From the NCBI GenBank assembly GCA_014376525.1, contig JACMRI010000121.1:1-46085 (forward strand): a stretch of 46,085 nucleotides of DNA. Reading direction: 5' to 3'. The position numbers were made by a program, and so were the translations under genes. The DNA comes from Bacteroidia bacterium (GTDB lineage: Bacteria > Bacteroidota > Bacteroidia > UBA4408). Below are positions 37,686 through 46,085 of the stretch, piece after piece. Position 1 is the stretch's first letter, and each line of letters starts with the position of its first letter. Under the pieces are notes generated by a model that had not been told where the DNA came from, did not search any database, and was given only the letters and a program-made list of their open reading frames with translations.

Positions 37686-38597
37686 TTATTCGGTTGGTAA
37701 TTTTAATAGGCTTATAATGCGCTCCAAATCTACATCTGAACTAAACGGAATAACTATTTGTCCTTTGCCTGTAGCTCCTCGCTTTAAATCAATAGTGGTT
37801 TTAAAATGCGAAGTTAAATCGTTACCTAGTTTCTGGAAATTATAAGGCAATACTTTTAAAGTTGGTTTCTTTTTAGATTTTGCACTAGGTTTTTTGTCCA
37901 CGCCACGCACCCATTCTTCTACTTGGCGAACGGATAGGTCATTCTTTATTATGTCGTGATATATTTGTAATTGCGTAGCTTCATCATCAACACTTACTAG
38001 TGTACGCGCGTGTGCCATAGATATTTCGCGGTGTATTATACCACGTTGAATTTCGGGCTGTAATTTTAATAAGCGTAAATAATTGGTAATGGTTGAACGT
38101 TTTTTGCCTACACGCTCGCTCATTTCTTCTTGCGTAAGGTTGCATTCGTCAATAAGACGTTGGTAGCTTAAGGCTATTTCTATGGCATCTAGGTTTTCGC
38201 GTTGTATGTTTTCTACCAATGCCATTTCCAACGATTGTTGGTCGTTGGCAATACGTATAAATGCTGGTATTTCGGTTAATCCAGCTAATTGCGAAGCTCT
38301 AAACCTACGCTCGCCCGATATAAGTTCGTACTTATCATAACCCATTTTACGTACGGTTATGGCTTGTATTATACCCAATTCTTTTATAGATTGTGCAAGC
38401 TCTTCAAGGGCTTCTTGCTCAAATTTGTTACGTGGCTGAAATCTATTAGCAACTATTTGGTCTATACGCAAGTTAGCTACCGAACCCGCAGTATTGCTAG
38501 ACGGTAAATCGCCAGTGTAACGTTGTGTAATGTCGGTTTCGTTGCTTTCGAGTAATGCACTAAGTCCACGACCCATTGCGCTTTTTTTCATTGCCAT
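37686..38597 (-). CDS. parB: ParB chromosome-partitioning protein
   Basis: 'MGRGLSALL', 'NRFQPRNKFEQEALEELAQSIKELGIIQAITVRKMGYDKYELISGERRFRASQLAG', 'MALVENIQRENLDAIEIALSYQRL'. Confidence 0.95.
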   Translation of the reverse strand: MAMKKSAMGRGLSALLESNETDITQRYTGDLPSSNTAGSVANLRIDQIVANRFQPRNKFEQEALEELAQSIKELGIIQAITVRKMGYDKYELISGERRFRASQLAGLTEIPAFIRIANDQQSLEMALVENIQRENLDAIEIALSYQRLIDECNLTQEEMSERVGKKRSTITNYLRLLKLQPEIQRGIIHREISMAHARTLVSVDDEATQLQIYHDIIKNDLSVRQVEEWVRGVDKKPSAKSKKKPTLKVLPYNFQKLGNDLTSHFKTTIDLKRGATGKGQIVIPFSSDVDLERIISLLKLPTE

Positions 38598-38819
38598 GTA
38601 AAGTTTGTTTTATGTAGTTAAATAGTAGTATTCAAATATCTTAAAAATAAACGAATTATGGTAATTGTAAGTAGTAAATCTTTTGTAAAGATTGATGCAT
38701 ACATTTTTGGTTTAAATAAAAAATAGGCTATACCTATAATAAAAACCCTCATTGAGCTAAATTGTGGTTTAACTTACTATTTTTGCATTAATCATAAAAA
38801 AATAAACAATTACACATAG

Positions 38820-40739
38820 ATGGTTTCAGTAAGCGATTTAACAGTACAGTTTGGTGGTACAACACTATTTGCAGATATTAACGTAGTAATAAATAAGCGT
38901 GAGCGTGTAGGACTTACAGGCAAGAATGGAGCAGGAAAATCTACGTTTTTAAAAATATTAGCGGGCGCACAAGAAGCTTCGGGCGGTGTTATAAGCACCC
39001 CCAAAGAGTTTACGATGGGTTATTTACCACAAGAATTATTTAACTATAGCGACCTTACCGTAGCGCAAGAAGTAAAACAATCGTTAAAAGAATTAGCCGC
39101 AGTAGAAGCTAAAATAGAACTACTTAACGACTACATAGCTCACTCCGAAGATTACGAAAGTCAAGCCTATATGGACGCACTTGACGATTACCAACACTGT
39201 ATGGATAGGCTTAATATACTAGGTGCAAACAATATAGATGCAAGTATAGAGCAAGTATTATTTGGTTTAGGATTTAATGGTGTGAGTGTTCATTTTAGTA
39301 TGAATGAGCTTAGCGGAGGATGGCGCATGCGTGTAGAATTAGCCAAACTTATACTACAAAATCCCGATTTACTATTGCTTGATGAGCCTACTAATCACTT
39401 AGATATTGAGGCTATTGATTGGTTGGAAAACCACTTAGTAACTTACGAAGGTGCGGTAGTACTTATATCGCACGACCGTATGTTTTTGGATAATCTTACC
39501 AACAAAACTTTTGAAATAGCCAACCGTGTGCTTACCGAGTATCCTTGCAATTATAGCAAGCATATTATACTTAAACAAGAGCGTAAAGAGCAATTGTTGC
39601 AAAAACAAAAGAACCAAGAAAAGTACATTGAAACTACTCAAAAATTAATTGACCAATATAAAGCAAAGGCTTCCAAAGCAGCATTTGCTCAACAATTGAT
39701 GAAAAAGTTGGATAAATTGGAAGTTGTTGAAATAGACGATGAAGATGTATCTAATCTTAGTTTTAAATTTCCTGTAGCGCCACATAGTGGTAAAGTAAGC
39801 ATTGAGGCTGCAGGTTTAAGCAAATCGTTCGAAACTAAAAAAGTATTAGACAACATAGATTTTTTAATAGCACGTGGCGAAAAAATAGCCATAGTAGGAC
39901 AAAACGGACAAGGAAAAAGTACGCTTATAAAAATAATAGTAGATGAACTGCAGGCCACATCGGGCGTGCTTACACCTGGCCACATGGTACGCATTGGTTA
40001 TTTTGGACAAACACACGCCGACGATTTAGACAAAGAAAAAACAATATTTGAAACTATAGACGAAGTAGCAGTAGGCGAAGTGCGTACACGTGTACGTAAC
40101 ATATTGGGTTCATTTTTATTTAAGGGTGATGATATTACTAAGAAAGTAAAAGTGCTTTCGGGTGGAGAAAAAACACGCTTGGCATTAGCCAAATTATTAT
40201 TAGAGCCTTACAATTTTTTAATACTTGATGAGCCTACTAATCACTTGGATATACTTTCCAAAGACTTACTTAAAAAAGCATTAAAAAGTTTTGAAGGCAC
40301 GTTGTTGTTGGTTTCTCACGATCGTGATTTTTTACGTGGAATAACTGAAAAAGTAATAGAATTAAAAGGCGGAAAACTTAAAGAATTTATTGGCGATATT
40401 GATGAGTATTTGGCACAACGTAAAAAAGAAAATAATTTTACATCAATAGCCGATGCAAAATCTACCGACAGCGTTACCGATGGTAAAGCCCAGTACCTTG
40501 CACGTAAAGAACAAGAAAAAGAATTGCGCAAAATAAAAAATGCAGTTAAAAAAATAGAAGAAGGTATAGAGCGAAACGAAACCAAAATAAAAGCAATGGA
40601 CGAGGAATTACTTGCTAAGCCAACATTATTTAAAGACGCCACATTTACCACTAATTATAATAAATTAAAAGCAGAACTAAAAGGATACTACGCACAATGG
40701 GAAGAAAACAGTACCAAAGCCGACGTAATGGAGGCATAG
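38820..40739 (+). CDS. ABC-F family ATPase (tandem ATP-binding cassettes)
   Basis: Two Walker A motifs 'GLTGKNGAGKSTFLK' and 'AIVGQNGQGKSTLIK', signatures 'LSGGWRMRVELAKL' and 'LSGGEKTRLALAKL', two 'LLDEPTNHLDI'-type motifs, C-terminal coiled coil. Confidence 0.95.
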   Translation: MVSVSDLTVQFGGTTLFADINVVINKRERVGLTGKNGAGKSTFLKILAGAQEASGGVISTPKEFTMGYLPQELFNYSDLTVAQEVKQSLKELAAVEAKIELLNDYIAHSEDYESQAYMDALDDYQHCMDRLNILGANNIDASIEQVLFGLGFNGVSVHFSMNELSGGWRMRVELAKLILQNPDLLLLDEPTNHLDIEAIDWLENHLVTYEGAVVLISHDRMFLDNLTNKTFEIANRVLTEYPCNYSKHIILKQERKEQLLQKQKNQEKYIETTQKLIDQYKAKASKAAFAQQLMKKLDKLEVVEIDDEDVSNLSFKFPVAPHSGKVSIEAAGLSKSFETKKVLDNIDFLIARGEKIAIVGQNGQGKSTLIKIIVDELQATSGVLTPGHMVRIGYFGQTHADDLDKEKTIFETIDEVAVGEVRTRVRNILGSFLFKGDDITKKVKVLSGGEKTRLALAKLLLEPYNFLILDEPTNHLDILSKDLLKKALKSFEGTLLLVSHDRDFLRGITEKVIELKGGKLKEFIGDIDEYLAQRKKENNFTSIADAKSTDSVTDGKAQYLARKEQEKELRKIKNAVKKIEEGIERNETKIKAMDEELLAKPTLFKDATFTTNYNKLKAELKGYYAQWEENSTKADVMEA

Positions 40740-40798
40740 TTGTTGTAACCAATTTTAATGTATATTCGCAATAGAATTTAAACAAAAAACGAAAACAA

Positions 40799-42196
40799 AT
40801 GAAAAAAAATTTATTAGTAACACTAGCATTAAGCACTGCCTTAACTGCTAACGCACAAAGACAATGGGTACCACAAGCAGTAGGTGTACCAATAACTGGA
40901 ACAACCACAAAACTTGCAACCGACGTAAATGTTGTAGATAAAGATAACGTATGGACATGGTTTCGTAGTTCTGTAAGTACTACTTACTTACGTCAGTATT
41001 CTTACACTACTAATGGCGGTGCTAGTTGGAAACCCAAAACCTTAAACTCATCACCAGCTATTACTAACTTAGACATTGCTAATATGTCAGTAATTGATAG
41101 TAGTTATGCGTTTGCATCATTGTATCCTCCAGGATCATCAGGGGCTAATCAAGGCGTGTACAAAACAGTAAATGGTGGTCTTAGTTGGACAAAATCTACA
41201 GTTGGTAAATTTGCAGCAGGAACATCTTTCGTAAATTGGGTGCATTTTTGGAACAAAGCGAAGGGTGTATGTATGGGAGATCCTGCAAATGGAGGATTTG
41301 AAATATATACAACTGTTGATAGTGGCACTACATGGACACGTATAGATACAACAATGGCACCAGTATTAAAACCTACAGATGTAGATGAATATGGTATAGT
41401 AAATTTATTTGATGCACAACCAAATGGTTTAGTATGGTTTGGTACTAATCACGGTCGTTTATTTAAGTCTGCAGATTATGGTACAACATGGACAGTATCA
41501 GCCTCAGGCTTTTCGGCAGTAGGTAACACTACACAAGCATTTACCACTATTCAGTTTAAAAACGATACTGTTGGAGTTATAGTTAGCCAGCATGTAACAA
41601 GTAATAAAATAGATACTGTAAATGTACAAATGACCAAAGATGGTGGTACAAGTTGGTTAAAATGGAACTACTCTGGCCAGTGGAACCCTAGCGATGTATG
41701 TTTTGTACCTGGAACTAACAAGGTAATTACCGTAAATAATTTACAACTAGCACCTAGTTTTACTTACCAAGTTGGTTCTACTATTTCTACAAATAGTGGT
41801 GTTACATTTGGCTACCAAGACTCTATAAATTTATTATCAAGTGTTTCATTTGCTAATGACTCTGTAGGTTTTGCTGGAGGTTCAATTAGTGCTGCTGGAG
41901 GTAGCAAAGGTGTATACAAATGGGATTATGCACCATTGGTTAAGTTAGCAAATATAATGGCTGCAACCAATTCGTTGTCAATATATCCTAACCCTGCCAA
42001 CAATATATTAAACGTATTAGTACCAAGCAAAAAAGCGCAAGTTATAGTGTATAATATGTTAGGCGAAATGGTGTATACTACAACCGTTAATGATGGTCGT
42101 TTAACACTAGACATTACCAACTACACTAGTGGTGCTTATGTTGTACAAGTTATTGATGGTAAAACCAAATTGACAAAAAAATTCATCAAGGAGTAA
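40799..42196 (+). CDS. Secreted YCF48/BNR-like beta-propeller protein with T9SS type A sorting domain
   Basis: Asp-box-like repeats 'TTNGGASWKPKT', 'TVNGGLSWTKST', 'TVDSGTTWTRID', 'SADYGTTWTVSA', 'TKDGGTSWLKW'; C-terminal 'LSIYPNPANNILNVLVPSKKAQVIVYNMLGEMVYTTTVNDGRLTLDITNYTSGAYVVQVIDGKTKLTKKFIKE'. Confidence 0.88.
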   Translation: MKKNLLVTLALSTALTANAQRQWVPQAVGVPITGTTTKLATDVNVVDKDNVWTWFRSSVSTTYLRQYSYTTNGGASWKPKTLNSSPAITNLDIANMSVIDSSYAFASLYPPGSSGANQGVYKTVNGGLSWTKSTVGKFAAGTSFVNWVHFWNKAKGVCMGDPANGGFEIYTTVDSGTTWTRIDTTMAPVLKPTDVDEYGIVNLFDAQPNGLVWFGTNHGRLFKSADYGTTWTVSASGFSAVGNTTQAFTTIQFKNDTVGVIVSQHVTSNKIDTVNVQMTKDGGTSWLKWNYSGQWNPSDVCFVPGTNKVITVNNLQLAPSFTYQVGSTISTNSGVTFGYQDSINLLSSVSFANDSVGFAGGSISAAGGSKGVYKWDYAPLVKLANIMAATNSLSIYPNPANNILNVLVPSKKAQVIVYNMLGEMVYTTTVNDGRLTLDITNYTSGAYVVQVIDGKTKLTKKFIKE

Positions 42197-42221
42197 TTAA
42201 ACAATCTTTATATTTAAAAAT

Positions 42222-42251
42222 ACAAAAGGGAGCGTAACAGCTCCCTTTTGT
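42222..42251 (+). terminator. Rho-independent terminator
   Basis: acaaaagggagc-gtaaca-gctcccttttgt: perfect 12-nt arms 26 bp downstream of the stop. Confidence 0.88.
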
Positions 42252-42902
42252 TTGTTTAAAAACCACTTAAATTATAGAATTAATTATTTTATCATACCCA
42301 TAAAAATTTATTATAATTTAATATTATCAATAACAATTTTTTGTAAGATGCTTTCGCCAAAACAACTACAGTTTAATTACACAAAAACTTGTTGATATAA
42401 AGCTGTAAATATTTTAACTGCACTTTGTGACAGTAACCTAACAGATTTTGTCTTGTTGCAATAAGTATCCATATTAAAAAAAATATTAGTAACCTATTTA
42501 CTCAATATTTCTACTAAGTGTATTTTCATTATAAAATATTTACATACAACGTGCTCTTGTCTGTAACTAATACACCTAACTCTATCAATAGCCTCTTTTT
42601 AATGTTTCATCTATTGCTTCATCAATATTGTTTTGTAGCGCTTTTGCTTTAAAACAACAACAGTGCTTCGATTACTTACCAATAAAAATATCCTTCAAAA
42701 GTGTTAATTCTGCTAGTATTCACGCGTTAAATTTTCCTTTTACCCCTGATTGCTGAGCTTGACCAAAATATTGCTACTTATTACCCTTGTCAAGTTTTAA
42801 TTGGTTTATAAATTTTGTTAGAGTGTAGATAACACCTATTTTTTATTAAATACAACCTAAGTTTTTAATTATTACATATTCTCAATAACATAAATTAAAT
42901 AT

Positions 42903-42938
42903 AAAGCCGCACTGTAGCATTTACAGTACGGCTTTTTA
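42903..42938 (-). terminator. Rho-independent terminator for the 42957..45683 gene
   Basis: aaagccgcactgta-gcatt-tacagtacggcttttt: stem with one internal mismatch, just downstream of the minus-strand stop. Confidence 0.75.
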
Positions 42939-42956
42939 AAACTAGTGTGTAATCGC

Positions 42957-45683
42957 TTATTTATTAATAAACAATTTTTGAGTGTGAATGGTAGCTCCCG
43001 TATTTATTTGTACTACATAAGTACCATTAGCTACATTATTTAAATGTATAGTGTTTGTAGTACTCGTGTGTGTTGCTTTATACACTACTTCGCCTATTAC
43101 GTTAAATATAGTTATGCTTGCATTTGATGAGTTTAACAATAGTGTAAACTCTCCATTGTTAGGGTTAGGATATATGTTTAGTAATGTAGTAACATTTAAA
43201 TTTTTAACGGCAACTGGTTGAGATATTACACTATCCGATTTAATACAAAAATCATCAAATGCAATATTGCCTAATAACTTGGTGTAAGCAAATTTTAAGT
43301 AATGTTCAGTACCATTAAGCACAAACGATACAAACTGACCAGAAGTAGCTATATTATTTTTGTTTAATGTAGCTAAGAGTGTCATTGTACTGGTATTAGC
43401 TCCTACAAACACCTCTAGTTTACTTACAGTATCAAGGCTGTTACCTTTTATCCAAAACGTAACCGAATCGCCCGCTAATGCGTTAAATAGAGGAGTAATT
43501 AAGGTTGCTGTATTTACTCCAAACTTAAATGAGTTGGCACCACTTGGCCCTGCTGAAGTAGCTGATGTGTATACGTTACCAGTTGGTGAGGTACTTAAGC
43601 CCGAACCTGTCCAATCGGTAGGTAATGCCGCAGAACTACCTGTGTAGCTTGTAAAATTTTCGGTTAAGAAGCACGTTTGTGCAGGTGTAGTAACTACATT
43701 GGTAATAGTTACTAGTTGTGTAATAGTGTTTGAACATGTGCCCAATGAATCGGCAATGGTTAACACAACCGTGTAAGTATTGTTAGATAAATATGTAGCA
43801 GTTTCCATATTAGTATAACCCATTACAAAATTACCAAAATCCCAAGTATACTTAGTAGCAGAGGTAACCCCTGTTGATGTACTCATATAATTCACGTTAC
43901 CATTAGTACCTATTACGTAAGTAAAACTGGCAACTAAGTTACATGTAGGTGCAACAACTATATTAGTAATGGTAATAGTTTTAATAATAGTATCGTTAGC
44001 GCAACCGCCAAATACTATTAATGTTGCATTATATGTGCCGTTTGTAGTATATTGATAATTAGGATTTGTAGTAGATACATTTGCAGAGGCATCTCCAAAC
44101 GACCATAAATAATTGCTTGTAGTATCTACAGATGTATTAGTAAAATGTACTAACCCCATTGTATCCAAAGCATAAGTAAATTTAGCTTGTACATTACAAG
44201 GTTGAGTACTAGCAGAGTCCGATTTAATACAAAAATCATCAAATGCCATATTACCCACAGATTTGGTATAAGCAAATTTTAAGTAATGCTCAGTACCGTT
44301 AAGCACAATTGTTACAAACTGACCTGAGGCAATAATGTTGTTTTTATTAATAGTTTTAACCAATATCGTACTGTTTGTATCAGCACCTGCAAATACTTCT
44401 AATTTACTAAGTGTATCTATGCTATTTCCTTTTATCCAAAATGTAGCCGAATCTCCTGCTTTAACGTTAAACTTTGGAGTAAGCAAGTAAGCTGTATTGG
44501 TTTGAAATTTAAACGAGTTTAAACCGCTTGGTCCACATGAAGCTATTGTTGTGTAGTTATTGCCCGATGCGTTTAAATGTGCTCCTAACCAACCAAATGG
44601 TAATGCTGTAGCACTACCAGAGTAACCTGTAAAGTTTTCGCTTATAAAACAAGTTTGAATAGGTGCTACAGGTATATTACTAACTGTAACTGTTTTTGTG
44701 ATGGTATCATTACAGCCGTTAGTAATTATTAATTTTACATTATAAATACCATTAGTTGTATATGTATGAGAAGGATTTACAACTGATGATGATGTAGCAT
44801 CTCCAAAACTCCAATTATAAGTAACCACACTGCCTGTAGATGTGTTAGTAAAATGCACCAAACCCATTGTATCTACTATAAAAGTGTAATTAGCTACGAT
44901 TGTACAAGCAGGCGTGGGTACGCTTGATACAGTTATAGTAATAATTGTAGAGTCGGTGCAAGCCAATGATGTATCTTTAAGTGTTAATTTTACATTATAG
45001 TTTCCGTTTGATGTATAACTATAATTAGGGTTTTGTACTGAGCTGGTATTCCCATTTCCAAAGTTCCAGTTGTAGGTTGTATTAGCTGTAGTACCAGTTG
45101 ATGTACTTAAAAAATGTACTAAACCAGTGGTGTCATAAGTAGTCTGAAAATTACTAGTTAAAGCACATGGTACAGGATACGACTTTGCACAAAAATCATC
45201 GAAAGACAAATTACCTGCCGATTTGGTATAAACAAACTTTGCAAAATGGTGCGAAGCATTTACTGGCACAGAAAAAAACTGACCTGATGCAACTATATTT
45301 ACTTTTTTAATAACTTTAACTAAAGTCATAGTAATAGTATCGACACCTAAAAAAACTTCTAGTTTACTTGTTGTATCTAAAGCATTTGCTTTTACCCAAA
45401 ACAAAATAGAATCACCATTAGCTAAAGTAAAAGTGGGAGAGAATAATGTTGCGCCAGTAACTCCAAATTTAAAAGCATTAATACCACTTGGCCCACTTGA
45501 AGCTGCTGTACTGTAAAAATTATTTGACGCCGTTGTGCTAAGATTGGCTCCACGCCAACCTAATGGCAATGCTGTTTTGGAACCAGTAAAGGTGGTAAAG
45601 TTCTCACTTAATACACAGGTTTGTGCATTAGCCATAACAGCAGTTGCAATAACGGCTACTAATGTTGTAAATATTTTTTTCAT
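42957..45683 (-). CDS. Large modular secreted protein: three homologous adhesion-like modules, PKD-like repeats and T9SS type A sorting domain
   Basis: Three copies of '(E)NFT.(Y/F)(S/T)GS..ALP..W.G..L...GPSG.N.FKF...A.L.(S/T)P.F....GDS..FW(V/I)K.N.(L/I)DT.SKLEVF.G.(D/N)T...DDFC.KS'; PKD-like 'YNWNFGNGNTSSVQNPNYSYTSNGNYNVKLTL'; C-terminal 'LNIYPNPNNGEFTLLLNSSNASITIFNVIGEVVYKATHTSTTNTIHLNNVANGTYVVQINTGATIHTQKLFINK'. Confidence 0.9.
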   Translation of the reverse strand: MKKIFTTLVAVIATAVMANAQTCVLSENFTTFTGSKTALPLGWRGANLSTTASNNFYSTAASSGPSGINAFKFGVTGATLFSPTFTLANGDSILFWVKANALDTTSKLEVFLGVDTITMTLVKVIKKVNIVASGQFFSVPVNASHHFAKFVYTKSAGNLSFDDFCAKSYPVPCALTSNFQTTYDTTGLVHFLSTSTGTTANTTYNWNFGNGNTSSVQNPNYSYTSNGNYNVKLTLKDTSLACTDSTIITITVSSVPTPACTIVANYTFIVDTMGLVHFTNTSTGSVVTYNWSFGDATSSSVVNPSHTYTTNGIYNVKLIITNGCNDTITKTVTVSNIPVAPIQTCFISENFTGYSGSATALPFGWLGAHLNASGNNYTTIASCGPSGLNSFKFQTNTAYLLTPKFNVKAGDSATFWIKGNSIDTLSKLEVFAGADTNSTILVKTINKNNIIASGQFVTIVLNGTEHYLKFAYTKSVGNMAFDDFCIKSDSASTQPCNVQAKFTYALDTMGLVHFTNTSVDTTSNYLWSFGDASANVSTTNPNYQYTTNGTYNATLIVFGGCANDTIIKTITITNIVVAPTCNLVASFTYVIGTNGNVNYMSTSTGVTSATKYTWDFGNFVMGYTNMETATYLSNNTYTVVLTIADSLGTCSNTITQLVTITNVVTTPAQTCFLTENFTSYTGSSAALPTDWTGSGLSTSPTGNVYTSATSAGPSGANSFKFGVNTATLITPLFNALAGDSVTFWIKGNSLDTVSKLEVFVGANTSTMTLLATLNKNNIATSGQFVSFVLNGTEHYLKFAYTKLLGNIAFDDFCIKSDSVISQPVAVKNLNVTTLLNIYPNPNNGEFTLLLNSSNASITIFNVIGEVVYKATHTSTTNTIHLNNVANGTYVVQINTGATIHTQKLFINK

Positions 45684-45714
45684 GATATTTTAATTTAATT
45701 TATTTATAATATCA

Positions 45715-45722
45715 CAAATATA
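45715..45722 (-). promoter_or_regulatory. Candidate -7 element TATATTTG for the 42957..45683 gene
   Basis: Reverse complement of caaatata, 32 bp upstream of the start codon; -33 position reads TTA rather than TTG. Confidence 0.45.
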
Positions 45723-46085
45723 AGTCATTTAAGCCGTATAATAACATTGTAAATTTTACAATGTTATTTTCTTAACTATTACTTAATATTAAAAGTAAGC
45801 ATTAGAATTTAGTTGTTTATTAGCAATTTTTGTTTGTACCATTAACGATTACAAAACGAATACTTTTATATAAATTACTTATTTTTAATTATGTAGTTAA
45901 ACCATTGTTTATATTGGCAGTGCTGTTGATAAGATTACTTTTAACGATATAGTTTGTTAGCAAGTTTAACAGCATTGTTAAGCAAAATAAAACTAAATAA
46001 CCACAACATTTTTTTGTAATTATCTTACTAATTACCACATATGAATTAATAAAAAAATATAGTATTATTAAACCTCTTAAAAAGA

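Noticed and set aside
38820-40739. ABC-F protein as an antibiotic-resistance determinant
   Set aside because: Looks like a housekeeping ABC-F ATPase (Uup/EttA-like); no resistance-specific features visible.
1-46085. CRISPR array, rRNA or tRNA genes
   Set aside because: No regularly spaced repeats and no tRNA cloverleaf or rRNA segments recognised by eye; a tRNAscan/Infernal run would be decisive.

Overview
This is an AT-rich chromosomal window, typical of Bacteroidota: type IX secretion (T9SS) sorting tails, gliding-type C-termini and TTG-N19-TAnnTTTG promoters. It is mostly housekeeping plus secreted or envelope genes. Housekeeping genes include an RlmI-type methyltransferase, prolyl oligopeptidase, polyprenyl synthase, HPF/RaiA, XerC/D-type recombinase, UPF1/SMUBP2-like helicase, DsbD, agmatinase/arginase-family enzyme, FolK, an MtfA-like peptidase, SppA, PBP1A, DHFR, DapB, ParB and an ABC-F ATPase. 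I saw no CRISPR array, rRNA, tRNA or prophage. The most interesting items are: (1) a 1296-aa membrane sensor fusing a Reg_prop/Y_Y_Y periplasmic module to a class III adenylate cyclase and a C-terminal HD phosphohydrolase; (2) a perfect 68-nt palindrome with an outer interrupted inverted repeat, filling a convergent intergenic gap; (3) a signal-peptide-bearing reading frame that lacks any canonical start codon; (4) a decayed-looking coding tract at about 7855-8303; (5) an orphan M16-family protein without the HxxEH zinc motif; (6) a PorE-like protein without an OmpA domain; (7) a secreted protein with a phage tail-collar domain; and (8) a large T9SS protein built from three homologous modules plus PKD-like linkers. 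All family calls come from reading motifs by eye. No database searches were run.
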